Below, one piece after another: positions 42,822 through 51,918 of a stretch of DNA of 64,000 nucleotides; position 1 is the stretch's first letter, and each line of letters opens with the position of its first letter. The position numbers and the translations under genes are program-made. The notes under the pieces are model-generated. The model saw only the letters and a program-made list of their open reading frames with translations, made no database searches and was not told where the DNA came from. Origin of the DNA: Pelagovum sp. HNIBRBA483 (GTDB lineage: Bacteria > Pseudomonadota > Alphaproteobacteria > Rhodobacterales > Rhodobacteraceae); assembly GCF_040931995.1 (NCBI RefSeq), contig NZ_CP162412.1, positions 992,001-1,056,000 of the forward strand. Direction: 5' to 3'.

Positions 42822-43735
42822 AGCTCGTCCCTCCGCGGTGGGTTGGCCCCCGCGCGGCTCACCGTGACTGCCGCCGCCTTCACACCCAGCTCCAGCGCCG
42901 CGCGGATGTCCTCCGCGCCCAGCGCCGCGACGCGCTCTTTCGTCAGGCAGCCTCGCTCATGCAGCGCCGCCAAGACGCCCGCGTTAAACGTATCGCCCGC
43001 GCCGACGGTGTCCACCACCGTGACCTTGTTGGCGGGCACATGCACTGTCTCGCTGGCGGTATATCCGGTGGCGCCTTCGGCCCCTTCGGTGATGCACACG
43101 AGCTTCACACCCTTCGCCAACAGCCCCCGCGCGCGGTCCGCAAGGTCGCCTTCACCTTCCAGCCACAGCAAATCCTCGTCTGAGAGCTTCACAATATCCG
43201 CCATCCCGATCATCCGTTCGATCCGCGCACGATAGGCGGCTTCATCACGAATGAACCCGGGCCGGATGTTGGGGTCCAGCATCGTCACCTTGCTGCCCGC
43301 CTCGCGCGCCATCAACGCCTCATAGGTTGCGCCGCACGGCTCCACCACCAGCGAAATCCCCCCGAAGAACAACGCCTCCGCATCGATCGTCGTCGGCAGG
43401 TCCGCCTCAGAGAGCATCCGCCCAGCGGTGTTCTCGTCATAAAAGGCATAGGTCGCTTGCCCGTCCACCAGCTTCACAAACGCCACGGTCGACGGCTTTT
43501 CTGAGACATGGATCAGCGCGGTATCAACGCCACTATCCCGCAGCACGTTTTGCAGGATGTCCCCCAAAAAATCCCCCGCGATGCCGGAAAAGAACCCCAC
43601 AGGCGCACCCAGCCGCCCCAAGGCAATCGCGGTATTGAACACAGCCCCGCCCGCATAGGGGGCAAACGCATCTTCGCCCGCCTCGCTCTTGCGCGGGAGC
43701 ATGTCGATCAGGGCTTCGCCACAGGCTAGGATCAT
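42818..43735 (-). CDS. PfkB family sugar kinase, fructokinase-like
   Basis: A 305-residue ribokinase-family enzyme: N-terminal [30 protein letters not shown], and the C-terminal catalytic signature [18 protein letters not shown] (PfkB motif 2, with the aspartate base). The N-terminal region resembles fructokinases of alphaproteobacteria, phosphorylating fructose to fructose-6-phosphate, but related sugar kinases share it. No transporter or isomerase is adjacent. Confidence 0.88.
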   Translation of the reverse strand: MILACGEALIDMLPRKSEAGEDAFAPYAGGAVFNTAIALGRLGAPVGFFSGIAGDFLGDILQNVLRDSGVDTALIHVSEKPSTVAFVKLVDGQATYAFYDENTAGRMLSEADLPTTIDAEALFFGGISLVVEPCGATYEALMAREAGSKVTMLDPNIRPGFIRDEAAYRARIERMIGMADIVKLSDEDLLWLEGEGDLADRARGLLAKGVKLVCITEGAEGATGYTASETVHVPANKVTVVDTVGAGDTFNAGVLAALHERGCLTKERVAALGAEDIRAALELGVKAAAVTVSRAGANPPRRDEL

Positions 43736-43887
43736 CGTTATTCCTCCGGTTGTTGCTGCACTGATAGCGCAAACATTCCGCAGGCGCGAGGCAAAATCCG
43801 CACCCTGACAATCAAGCCAAATGGTAATCAGCGCTGCGGCCGTCAGCCCTGATCCTCTTGCGGCGATGACCTGCCGCGATCTGGCGC

Positions 43888-44820
43888 TTAATCAAATTTT
43901 ATTGGTGATTGCTTCGCCCGATTGACCCGCAGCGTAAACACATCCGGCCGCGCATAATGCCCGCTCACATCGAACTTCCGCCGTGATGCAGCGGCGGCGC
44001 CCACGTCGATCTCGCTGATCAACAGGCCTTTTTCCCTCCGCATCGGTCCGGCGTGAAGCCCCCCGAAGGGCTTGTAAACCACCGCGTCGCCATCATTGAT
44101 CCACTCCGCCGCATCGGGAAACAGCTCCCCGTAATAGGGCAGGTTGGTCGGCACATCCCCCGCCTCGAGCGAGGTTGAACAGCCGATAACCCAGCACCCG
44201 CCCTCTCGCGCAATATGCTGCATCGTCGCGAGCCAAGCTTCGCCGCAGTCCCATGTCGGTGCGCAGTAGATGTCGATATTCTGGGCATAGAGCGTGAACC
44301 GCGCCAGCGGCATGTAATTCTCCCAACAAAGCAGCGCGCCCACACGCCCGACAGCCGATTCGACCACCTTCAGCGTTGAGCCGTCGCCAAAGCCCCACAC
44401 CATCCGTTCAGGGTTCGTCGGCATCAGCTTGCGGTGGTTGTTCAGCAGTTTGCCATCCGCGTCGATGATCGCCACGCTATTGAACAGCGTGCTGCCACTA
44501 AGCGTGCCGTCAACTTCCTGATGTCCCATGACAACGACTACGGAATGCTCTTTCGCCGCCTCTTTGACAGGTGCCAGATCGTCCTTGCTCAGGTCGATGG
44601 AATTGGCTTGCGACAGGGCGAACAATGCGTCGGTTTTCTTCATCTCCGCACCCGGCTTCAGCCGCCAGACAAAAGTCGGATACCCCGGAAGCCACGTTTC
44701 GGGGAACACGATCAACCCGCACCCCTGCGCCGCCGCATCCGCAATCAAGGCCACCGCCCGCGCCAATGACTCCTCTTTGTTCATGTAAATAGGTGGTTGC
44801 TGCACAACTGCGATTTTCAT
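43888..44820 (-). CDS. Nitrilase-family carbon-nitrogen hydrolase
   Basis: A 310-residue hydrolase with the Glu-Lys-Cys triad visible in VFPETWLPG (Glu), NHRKLMPT (Lys) and LLCWENYMPL (Cys). The CWEN(Y) motif and length are those of true nitrilases rather than amidases. Nitriles to carboxylate plus ammonia is the expected reaction; substrate range is unknown. ATG 44820 has GGGAGAG 3-9 bases upstream. Single gene, with a 152-base gap to the kinase gene. Confidence 0.88.
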   Translation of the reverse strand: MKIAVVQQPPIYMNKEESLARAVALIADAAAQGCGLIVFPETWLPGYPTFVWRLKPGAEMKKTDALFALSQANSIDLSKDDLAPVKEAAKEHSVVVVMGHQEVDGTLSGSTLFNSVAIIDADGKLLNNHRKLMPTNPERMVWGFGDGSTLKVVESAVGRVGALLCWENYMPLARFTLYAQNIDIYCAPTWDCGEAWLATMQHIAREGGCWVIGCSTSLEAGDVPTNLPYYGELFPDAAEWINDGDAVVYKPFGGLHAGPMRREKGLLISEIDVGAAAASRRKFDVSGHYARPDVFTLRVNRAKQSPIKFD

Positions 44821-45053
44821 TATCTCTCCCTCCCCGCCAGATGACCTGCCACCAGCATAGACCAAATGCGCCGTTTCCGGTGGCTTTTCTCGCCTTGGGG
44901 TTGTGGGTCGGCAATGAGAGGCCATGCCGCAGGGGAAGTCTGTTCCGCGGGAAAAATGCGCGTTGTTGCAGCCAAATACCCGAAACCGCATCCGCCGAGG
45001 GCGTTGGGTTCCATCGGCAATCTCTGATTGCCTGCCCGTTCCACCCCGATACC

Positions 45054-46202
45054 CTACTGGTTCTGCGACGCGAAATACCCGATCGTGCCAATGATCACCG
45101 CCGCAAACAGCAGAGCCGCCGCGATCTTGATGATCGACCACGGCCGCCCGCCTTGCACCCGCCCTGTCTGGCCGTTGATCACCACCTGATAGCGCGTGCC
45201 GCGATAGCTGTAGGCCGCCACCCAAACCGGCAGCAGGATATGCTTGAAGGTCACATCGCGGATGTCGGTATCCACCCGATGAATGCGCTGGCGGTCGCCG
45301 CCGATGTCGCGTCTCACGTCACGGCGGATCTGCCGCGCCATCTGTTCGCGCGCATCCTCGAATCCTTCTTCGGGATCAACACGATAGGCTTCCGAGTTGA
45401 ACCCCGCCAGAAAATCGTTCCGATAGGGCGTTACTGCGCCCAGTTCCCACGGGGCCAACGCTTCAGTGTCGCCCTTTGGCAAGCTGCGCGAGGCCAGCAC
45501 GAAAAGGTCGTCAAACCGCCGCGCCACTGTGCCGGCCACACTGCGCCAGCGGGTTTTGCGCTGCCGGATCACCTGCGTCTTGCCGTTGCGCCTCACGGTG
45601 CGGCTAACGGTGTAATCGGTGCCGCGCTGGCCGCTATAGGTCGAGCGTGTTGCCGCATCAAAGGTCCAGAACGGCACATAAACGCCGCGCAACCCTCCCG
45701 CCTTCCGCGCGTGTTGTTGCAGCCCGTTTGGGGCAAACCACAGCTTGCCCAGCCATTGGCGCATCGCCTGCTGCGCCGCGCGTTCGGCAAGGGCGAAAGG
45801 GATCAACCCTTGCGGCTGGATGCGATGCGGCGCGCTTGTCTCCGCCACCACAGGCGTGCCGCAATAGGGGCAGGCTCCCGCGCGGCTGGCCCCGTCGAAG
45901 ATCACCTCCGCACCGCAATTCGGGCAGGGATGCGGGGCAGGGGGCGGCGCATCAGAGGTCAGATCACCCGCCTGCCGCAATCCGGCCAGAGCGCGCTTGT
46001 AGTCCATCTCCTGCACCAGCGGCGGCGGTGTGGCGTCCGTGTCCTCGACATCCTCCTCCGCTCCGCAATGCGGGCAGAGCAGATGTGTCGTCCCCGGTTC
46101 ATACTGCATGTCCCCGCCGCAAGAGGCGCAGGGGAAGCGCTCCGTCTCGGCGGTAGGGTCGGCTCGCTGCGCATCAGCCACTGGCGCGTTCCTGATGTTC
46201 AA
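45054..46202 (-). CDS. Zinc-ribbon membrane protein (YdjG-like)
   Basis: A 382-residue protein with two CxxC-CxxC zinc ribbons: CASCGG and CPHCGA (residues about 25-48), and CPNCGA and CPYCGT (about 92-118). Then comes a beta-rich middle (GVYVPFWTFDAATRSTYSG, DVTFKHILLPVWVAAYSYRG) and one C-terminal membrane helix (about 358-376). The layout resembles Bacillus YdjG-type proteins that recruit SPFH partners to membranes. It is the last gene of the operon from 50847 and overlaps the preceding gene by 29 bases. Function is inferred from context. Confidence 0.72.
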   Translation of the reverse strand: MNIRNAPVADAQRADPTAETERFPCASCGGDMQYEPGTTHLLCPHCGAEEDVEDTDATPPPLVQEMDYKRALAGLRQAGDLTSDAPPPAPHPCPNCGAEVIFDGASRAGACPYCGTPVVAETSAPHRIQPQGLIPFALAERAAQQAMRQWLGKLWFAPNGLQQHARKAGGLRGVYVPFWTFDAATRSTYSGQRGTDYTVSRTVRRNGKTQVIRQRKTRWRSVAGTVARRFDDLFVLASRSLPKGDTEALAPWELGAVTPYRNDFLAGFNSEAYRVDPEEGFEDAREQMARQIRRDVRRDIGGDRQRIHRVDTDIRDVTFKHILLPVWVAAYSYRGTRYQVVINGQTGRVQGGRPWSIIKIAAALLFAAVIIGTIGYFASQNQ

Positions 46203-46572
46203 AGCTCACCATCTGCGCCACCTCCCGCGCAGCCGCACTGGTGTAGCGGATCACATGGCAAAAGAGCGCGACGCGCCCCTCCCGCCAGATCCGCCCCGAA
46301 ACCGTGCCTGCCCGCCCGTGGGTGACGATGTCGCTGATCTCGATCCGCTCCGGCGGCGTGAGTGCCGCAAGCCCCGCGGCAATCGCTTCCGGCCCGATCC
46401 GCACTGGCCCGCGCCCTTCCCAACTGCTGCCCGCGCCGATCAGCCCCGCAGGCATCACCGCCACGCCCGAAAGCGCCAGCGCAATCGCTTCGGTTCGCGC
46501 TCCTTTGTCAGAGGCTGGCTGTGGGCATTGCCGCTTGATCTCGGTCGTGGGGATCAGCAGATCGTCAGCCAT
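46174..46572 (-). CDS. Small protein of unknown function (operon member)
   Basis: A 132-residue protein without membrane segments. Its C-terminal half (IEISDIVTHGRAGTVSGRIWREGRVALFCHVIRYTSAAAREVAQM) is strand-rich and recalls the NTF2/SnoaL-like fold, but the match is only visual. It starts 4 bases after the SPFH gene and overlaps the zinc-ribbon gene start by 29 bases, so it is translated as part of this operon. No catalytic residues can be claimed. Confidence 0.55.
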   Translation of the reverse strand: MADDLLIPTTEIKRQCPQPASDKGARTEAIALALSGVAVMPAGLIGAGSSWEGRGPVRIGPEAIAAGLAALTPPERIEISDIVTHGRAGTVSGRIWREGRVALFCHVIRYTSAAAREVAQMVSFEHQERASG

Positions 46573-46576
46573 CGGC

Positions 46577-47677
46577 TTACGCCTCCGGTGGCGGGGGCGG
46601 CGGCATCACCGTGAACAACTGCGCCAGCTCGGTCACATCCTCGGCCCGCTTCCAGCCGTCTTGGCCCGCGGTCCACACAAAGCTTTGCCGCGTCAGCGCG
46701 CCCTCAGCAGCCATCCGCCCCATCTGCGCCTTGGAGAACGGCCCCTTCGTCGCGCCGTTTTCGGCAATGTGCCAGACATGCTCCACGGGCGGCGGTGGTG
46801 GCGCGGCGGCCGCGCGGGCAGGGTGGGCACCCCACGGCCCCATATTCTGCGCCATCGCCATGCCCATACCAGCACCAAGCCCCGCTGCCATCGCACTGTC
46901 ACCGCCCGTTCCGGCGGCACTCAGCGCCTCGGCGGCGGCATATTGCGTGTAGCGGTCCAAATCCCCGATCAGCCCCATCGAGGTCCGCTTGTCGAGCGCC
47001 TTTTCCACCGCATCCGGCAGGCTGATATTCTCGATATACAGTTCCGGCAGGCTCAGCCCGTATTGCCCCAGCACCGGCGCGATCGCTTCCCCGATCACCT
47101 TGCCCAGATCGCCGGTATTCGCCGCCATATCCAGCACCGGAATGCCCGATTGCGCAATCGCGCGGCTGAACTCCTGTACGATGATGTTGCGGATCTGGAA
47201 GCTGATCTCATCACGGGTAAATGCCCCCTCCGTGCCAACGATCTCGGTCATGAAAACCGCCGGATCGCTGATCCGCGCCGCATAGGTGCCAAAAGCACGA
47301 ATCCGCACTGGCCCAAACTCCGGATCACGCAGCATCACAGGGTTTTTCGTGCCCCATTTGAAGTTCGGCATCCGCGTTGTCCGCAGGAAGTAGATTTCCG
47401 ATTTGAACGGCGAGCGGAACCCGTGATCCCAATGCTGAAGCGTGGTCAGCACCGGCATGTTGTTGGTTTCCAGCATATACAGGCCCGGCGTGAACACATC
47501 CGCCAGCTGCCCCTCATGCACAAAGACAGCAACCTGCCCCTCGCGCACGGTGAGCTTCGCCCCGTATTTGATCTCGTGGCCGTAGCGCTCAAACCGCCAG
47601 ACCATCATATCGGGGTCGTCCTCCGTCCATTCGATAACGTCGATGAACTCACCCGCCAGAAAATCCAGAATACCCAT
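46577..47677 (-). CDS. SPFH domain protein with C-terminal GYF_2 domain (YdjI-like)
   Basis: A 366-residue protein. Residues 20-230 resemble the virion-core/SPFH family (GAKLTVREGQVAVFVHEGQLADVFTPG, LELYIENISLPDAVEKALDKRTSMG). A low-complexity Ala/Gly/Met/Pro linker (about 255-300) follows, then a GYF_2-type domain (WHIAENGATKGPFSKAQMGRMA, then TLVWTAGQDGWKRAEDV) and a poly-Pro end. Homologous Bacillus YdjI acts with PspA and YdjG in membrane stress. No pspA is in this operon. It is 26 bases from the DUF2927 gene. Confidence 0.82.
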   Translation of the reverse strand: MGILDFLAGEFIDVIEWTEDDPDMMVWRFERYGHEIKYGAKLTVREGQVAVFVHEGQLADVFTPGLYMLETNNMPVLTTLQHWDHGFRSPFKSEIYFLRTTRMPNFKWGTKNPVMLRDPEFGPVRIRAFGTYAARISDPAVFMTEIVGTEGAFTRDEISFQIRNIIVQEFSRAIAQSGIPVLDMAANTGDLGKVIGEAIAPVLGQYGLSLPELYIENISLPDAVEKALDKRTSMGLIGDLDRYTQYAAAEALSAAGTGGDSAMAAGLGAGMGMAMAQNMGPWGAHPARAAAAPPPPPVEHVWHIAENGATKGPFSKAQMGRMAAEGALTRQSFVWTAGQDGWKRAEDVTELAQLFTVMPPPPPPEA

Positions 47678-47703
47678 AACTCTCTCCTCGTCACGCCGCC
47701 CCG

Positions 47704-48675
47704 TCAGACAGGGCCGCCCGTCGTTTCCGCGATAATTTCCTCCGCGATCCGGCGCACCAGCGGCGCGGCAGTATCGACCGTCATCCCCGGTTCCAGCCTC
47801 GGATCATACAGCATTTCCAGCAGCAATTCGTCATGCCGCGTCAGATAGGCGAATTCCTCGTCATCGTTAAAGATCGACGGTCGCGCCTGCGGGCTGTCAT
47901 TGGCCAAGCCAAGCCCCTGCGCCAGCTCCTCATGGATGCAGGATAGCCGCATCAAGGGCGGGTGCTCACCACGGATCAATGCAATCGCGCGATCATAGGT
48001 CACGCCGTCCGCATTCAACGCGCCGATCACCGCGCAAAGCTGGTCCTTCGGCAGGTCAAGAAACGCCCGCTTCGTCGCCCTTGTCATCCCGGGCATCAGC
48101 GCATCGAGTTCCGGCCCGAATGCGCGGCGGTCGTCCTCATTGAGCACGAGAACATGAAAATTGGCGCGCGCGTCGGTCTGGATGATCCGCAGCCCCGTCA
48201 CCTCCGCCAGCCGTGCGGCAAAGGCGGTCACGTCTTCGGTATCCCGCAAGCGCTGTTCTTCCGCCACGGTCGCGCCGAAAATCAGTTGCATCCGCACCGG
48301 CTTGTTCCAGCGGCGCAGGCGGCTTTCGGTTTCCCGCGCGACCAGCCCGTCGCCCTCGGTCACATATTCGTCCCGCAGCGCAATCCGCAGGAAATTGGTC
48401 GCCAAGTCCCTTGCGTCAAAGGGCGTATCCACCCCGCCACCATCGGTGCGCAACAACCCTTGCGCCAGCAGATCATTCTCCAACCGCTGGTAATGCACCC
48501 CCAGCGCGATGCTTTCCTGACTGCGCTCGCCAATATCCTCCGGCGCGGCAGTATCGGGGGTGGGCATGACAGGCGCAGGCGGGCGCGGCAGGGCCACACA
48601 GCCCGCCACCAGCCCCATCAGGGCCAGCCCGCCAAGGGCGCGTCGCAAACGCCCATATCCTTGTTTTGCCGCCAT
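47704..48675 (-). CDS. DUF2927 lipoprotein
   Basis: A 323-residue protein with a lipobox (GLVAGC, about residues 20-26), predicted to be lipid-anchored. The DUF2927 domain covers residues 70-300, including NFLRIALRDEY, QTDARANFHVLVLNEDD and the motif LSCIHEELAQGLGLANDSP, which looks like a modified HExxH zinc site with Gln in place of the second His. It lies 13 bases after telA. Its inclusion in a TelA/XpaC operon suggests an envelope role. Biochemical function unknown. Confidence 0.8.
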   Translation of the reverse strand: MAAKQGYGRLRRALGGLALMGLVAGCVALPRPPAPVMPTPDTAAPEDIGERSQESIALGVHYQRLENDLLAQGLLRTDGGGVDTPFDARDLATNFLRIALRDEYVTEGDGLVARETESRLRRWNKPVRMQLIFGATVAEEQRLRDTEDVTAFAARLAEVTGLRIIQTDARANFHVLVLNEDDRRAFGPELDALMPGMTRATKRAFLDLPKDQLCAVIGALNADGVTYDRAIALIRGEHPPLMRLSCIHEELAQGLGLANDSPQARPSIFNDDEEFAYLTRHDELLLEMLYDPRLEPGMTVDTAAPLVRRIAEEIIAETTGGPV

Positions 48676-48687
48676 GCGCGTGCTGCC

Positions 48688-49848
48688 TCAGGCGTCAGGG
48701 TCGGGGCCGCGGGCCGCATCCTGCGCCTTCGCTGCCGAGAGCGCGCCGCGCAGCTCCGTGGTCATGCTGGCCAGTTCCTTCTCGGCCTCCGCACGGCGGC
48801 GCTTGCCCTCATCCGCGATTTCAAGGCTTTCGTGGATCGTCGCGATCAGGTTGTCATTCGCTGCCTTGATGGCGGCGATGTCAAACACCCCGCGCTCGAT
48901 CTCGTTACGGATCGCGGCATTCGCCTGCCGCAGGTTCTCGGCATTAGCGGTCAGCAGCTCGTTGGTGAGGTCATTGGCATCCTTCACCGCCGCCGCTGCC
49001 TCCGATGACCGCTGAATCGTCACCGCCTGCGCAAGCTGTGTCTCCCACAGCGGCACCGTGTTCACCAAGGTCGAGTTGATCTTGGTCACAAGGCTCTTGT
49101 CATTTTCCTGCACCAGCCTGATCGAGGGCAGGGACTGCATCGTTACCTGCCGCGTCAGCTTCAGGTCATGTACCCGCCGCTCAAGATCGTCCCGCGCGGC
49201 GCGCAAATCGCGCAATTCCTGCGCCTTCATGATCGCCTGATCCTCAGGCGCGGCGTCGGCCTCCGCTGCAAGCGCAGGGATCGTTTCGCCGTCCAGTTCC
49301 GCCAGTTTCTGCTCACCCGCCGCGATGTAAAGCGCCAGCTCTCGGTAGAAAGCGAGCGTCTTGTCATAAAGCTGGTCAAGGCTCTCGATATCTTTCAGCA
49401 ACAGGTGCTCATGCCGCAGCAAGCTATCGGTGATCCGGTCGATCTGGCCCTGCACGCTCTCATAGCGGGCCATGAATTTCGCCGCTGGTGCCGCACGCCC
49501 GATCAGCCGCTCCCACCAGCTCCGCTTGCGGCGCATGTCCAGCTCGCTGATCAAAAAGCCCCGAATGGTGGTCACGATCTCGCGCAGGCTGTCTCCGGCA
49601 GGGCCAACATCCTTGTTGCGCACGCCTTGCAGCATGGATTGGCTGATCTCTTGGAGGTCAGCCTGTGCGCGGCTGCCAAAGCTGACAATCGCGGTGCTGC
49701 TCGTCAGGTCCAGCTCCGCCAGTCGCGCGGCGACTGCCGCGGCGTCGGTCACGGCTTCCGTCTCTTCTGGCGTGGCAAGCGCGGTGCCTGTCACGGCTGC
49801 GATCTTGTCCTGTTCGGCTTGCGCCTGTTTGCGAATTTCCACTGACAT
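48688..49848 (-). CDS. Toxic anion resistance protein TelA family
   Basis: A 386-residue, almost wholly helical protein of the TelA family (YaaN/YceH type), recognised by FLISELDMRRKRSWWERLIG, EHLLLKDIESLDQLYDKTLAFYRELALYIAAGEQKL and the conserved QSLPSIRLVQENDKSLVTKI followed by NSTLVNTVPLWETQL. Family members are linked to tellurite and envelope stress resistance and are often beside XpaC, as here. No transmembrane segment is seen. Its start is 14 bases after the XpaC gene end. The mechanism of the family is not settled. Confidence 0.9.
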   Translation of the reverse strand: MSVEIRKQAQAEQDKIAAVTGTALATPEETEAVTDAAAVAARLAELDLTSSTAIVSFGSRAQADLQEISQSMLQGVRNKDVGPAGDSLREIVTTIRGFLISELDMRRKRSWWERLIGRAAPAAKFMARYESVQGQIDRITDSLLRHEHLLLKDIESLDQLYDKTLAFYRELALYIAAGEQKLAELDGETIPALAAEADAAPEDQAIMKAQELRDLRAARDDLERRVHDLKLTRQVTMQSLPSIRLVQENDKSLVTKINSTLVNTVPLWETQLAQAVTIQRSSEAAAAVKDANDLTNELLTANAENLRQANAAIRNEIERGVFDIAAIKAANDNLIATIHESLEIADEGKRRRAEAEKELASMTTELRGALSAAKAQDAARGPDPDA

Positions 49849-49861
49849 TGGCTTCCCCTCG

Positions 49862-50758
49862 TTATGCGTCTCGCGGCTTCAACCCTTCGCGGGCCAGCCG
49901 GTCACGCAGCACTTTGATCTCGATATCCAGATCGCCGCGGTTATTTTCCAGCATCGCTTGCGTGCGGCTGGCAAAGTTTTCTTCAAGATCAACCAGCAGC
50001 GCCACGAATTCCGCCCGCGTTTCCGCGTCACCGCTGCGGCTGTAATGCTGGGCGAATTTTTCGGCAGCATCCCGCGCGCCCATCAGGTAAACGCCCAGAT
50101 ATTTCCGTGCCGCTGTCAGGTCGCGCGGATCGCTCTCCACGCTATGGATCATCCCGCGCGCGGCGTCTTGAAAGGCGATCACCTTCAATTCCAGTTTCCT
50201 GTCGCCCAAGGCGTGAATATGACCGAACATCTCCGCCAGATAGGCTTCTGCTTCGTTCACCACCCGCGTTACCCGCTCGCGCTGCACCGCGTCCATTCCC
50301 GGCGCGGCCTTGTCCCGCAGCGGATCAATGCCAAAACTGCCCAGATGCAACACCCCCGCCGCCACGCCGTACAGCACGGCGTTCAGCAGGCCCGTCTCAT
50401 GCATCAGCGCTGCACCTGTTATGCCCACGCCCGCCAGAACAGCCGCGAAAATCTTGCGCGGGATCGCCGGCCGCTTGGCCAGTTCACGCGCGTTATATGC
50501 GGCTTCCGCCCGAAGCCCGTTGCGCAACAGCCACGCGCCCAACCCCAGAACGCCCGCCGATGCCAGCCCCAACAGAAGCCCCGCCGCGCCCTCATCCAGC
50601 GCGCTGAACGCCAGCAAAACCGGCGGCAACCACATCAGGTTGGCACGAAACCCCGCCGGATCGCTCTGCCGCCCGCGCCCAGGCAAACGGCGCATCGGCT
50701 TTGCCTCCTGGCGGCGATGTCCTTCGGGGCTGTGTGCGCCTCCATACCGTTGCGCCAT
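49862..50758 (-). CDS. XpaC family membrane protein (5-bromo-4-chloroindolyl phosphate hydrolysis)
   Basis: A 298-residue protein with paired hydrophobic segments at about 45-75 and 105-140, and a helical cytosolic C-terminal domain (RVVNEAEAYLAEMFGHIHALGDRKLELKVIAFQD, then TAARKYLGVYLMGARDAAEKFAQHYSR). This matches the XpaC family, which pairs with TelA in Bacillus (xpaC-yaaN). ATG 50758 overlaps the stop of an upstream small ORF (TGATG); GTG 50761 would be one codon longer. The name reflects an indirect phosphatase phenotype; true function is unknown. Confidence 0.85.
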   Translation of the reverse strand: MAQRYGGAHSPEGHRRQEAKPMRRLPGRGRQSDPAGFRANLMWLPPVLLAFSALDEGAAGLLLGLASAGVLGLGAWLLRNGLRAEAAYNARELAKRPAIPRKIFAAVLAGVGITGAALMHETGLLNAVLYGVAAGVLHLGSFGIDPLRDKAAPGMDAVQRERVTRVVNEAEAYLAEMFGHIHALGDRKLELKVIAFQDAARGMIHSVESDPRDLTAARKYLGVYLMGARDAAEKFAQHYSRSGDAETRAEFVALLVDLEENFASRTQAMLENNRGDLDIEIKVLRDRLAREGLKPRDA

Positions 50759-50847
50759 CACATGCCTCCCAGCCAGCCCAAGGCAACGCCGGTCATCAGC
50801 ACCATCATCAGGATATAGGCAAGCTTGCCAACGGGACCGGGAATCAC
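50758..50847 (-). CDS. Small (29-residue) membrane protein at the head of the XpaC-TelA operon
   Basis: GTG 50847 opens a 29-codon frame with GGAGG 7 bases upstream. The product MIPGPVGKLAYILMMVLMTG followed by VALGWLGGM is one hydrophobic helix. Its stop overlaps the XpaC ATG as TGATG, so translation of xpaC would be coupled to it. Too short for normal gene finders, but start, ribosome site, coupling and hydrophobicity all agree. Confidence 0.65.
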   Translation of the reverse strand: MIPGPVGKLAYILMMVLMTGVALGWLGGM

Positions 50848-51003
50848 CGCGCCACCTCCGGCCTGTGAGGGCCGCGCATGATCACTGTGTTACTGTCATC
50901 CGCGCATCGCATGGACATAGAATAGGAAGACTTCGCGCCCATTGCGAGAGGGACAGTGCCGCTTTCGGCGATTTTCGGCAGACCTGCGCCCGCCGGACAG
51001 CGA

Positions 51004-51819
51004 TCAGCGCTTCGGGCGCGGCGGCCCGGGCTTGCGGCGGCGCTGCGGCTTCGGGCGCGGCTTGTCGCTATCGCTCTCGGCAGGGCCTTCGCCCAACTGG
51101 TCGCGCAGCACGCGGCGGCGCACCTCTTCCACTTCGCCCGCCTTCAGATTGCCCAGCTGAAACGGCCCGTAGCTGATGCGAATGAGCCTGTTCACCACGG
51201 TGCCGAGCTCCGCCATCGCGCGGCGGATCTCGCGGTTCTTTCCTTCGCGCAGGCCAATCGTCAGCCACGCATTCGCTCCTTGCTGGCGATCAAACGTCAC
51301 CTGCATCGGCTGGTAGCGGATACCTTCCACCTCGATCCCCGCGCGCAGCCGGTCCAGCGTCGCTTCCGAGGCCGAGCCCTTGATCCGCACGCGATAGCGC
51401 CGCAGCCAGCCGGTATCAGGCAGCTCCAGCTTCCGCTTCAGCGCCCCGTCATTCGTCAGGAGAAGCAGCCCTTCGGAGTTGAGGTCCAACCGCCCCACCG
51501 ACATCACCCGCGGCATATCCTCCGGCAAGGTGTCAAAAACCGTCTCGCGGCCCTTTTCATCCTTCGCCGTCGTCACCAACCCCGCAGGCTTATGATAGAG
51601 CCACAGCCGCGCCGGTTCCTGCGGGCCAACAGGCTTGCCATCCACCGTGATCCTGTCCTTCGCGGTGATGTTCAGCGCAGGGCTGTCGATCTTCCGCCCA
51701 TTCACGCTGACCCGCCCCTCGGCAATCATGCGCTCCGCTTCCCGCCGCGAGGCAACGCCTGCGCGGGAAAGCACTTTGGCGATACGGTCGCCGTCGGGGG
51801 GTGTCTGTGATCCGGTCAT
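51004..51819 (-). CDS. rRNA pseudouridine synthase, RsuA/RluB family
   Basis: A 271-residue enzyme with an N-terminal S4 RNA-binding domain (residues 10-60, RIAKVLSRAGVASRREAERMIAEGRVSVNG) and the catalytic domain with GRLDLNSEGLLLLTNDG, whose aspartate is the nucleophile, and LREGKNREIRRA. The basic, Pro/Arg-rich C-terminal tail (from residue 245) resembles RluB, which modifies 23S rRNA, but RsuA/RluE/RluF cannot be fully excluded. It is divergent from tadA with about 100 bases between. Confidence 0.9.
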   Translation of the reverse strand: MTGSQTPPDGDRIAKVLSRAGVASRREAERMIAEGRVSVNGRKIDSPALNITAKDRITVDGKPVGPQEPARLWLYHKPAGLVTTAKDEKGRETVFDTLPEDMPRVMSVGRLDLNSEGLLLLTNDGALKRKLELPDTGWLRRYRVRIKGSASEATLDRLRAGIEVEGIRYQPMQVTFDRQQGANAWLTIGLREGKNREIRRAMAELGTVVNRLIRISYGPFQLGNLKAGEVEEVRRRVLRDQLGEGPAESDSDKPRPKPQRRRKPGPPRPKR

Positions 51820-51918
51820 ATCTCGTCGTTACGCCCTGCCGCGCCGCACTGCAATCGCCCGCGCGCAGAAATCCGCATCACCCTTGCCAAAAGCGCGGGG
51901 CAGGGGCATCACATCCCC

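Noticed and set aside
44821-45053. Extension of the nitrilase frame upstream (to 45225)
   Set aside because: The nitrilase family start MKIAVVQQPP lies at 44820 with a good ribosome site; the upstream part has no homology-like features.
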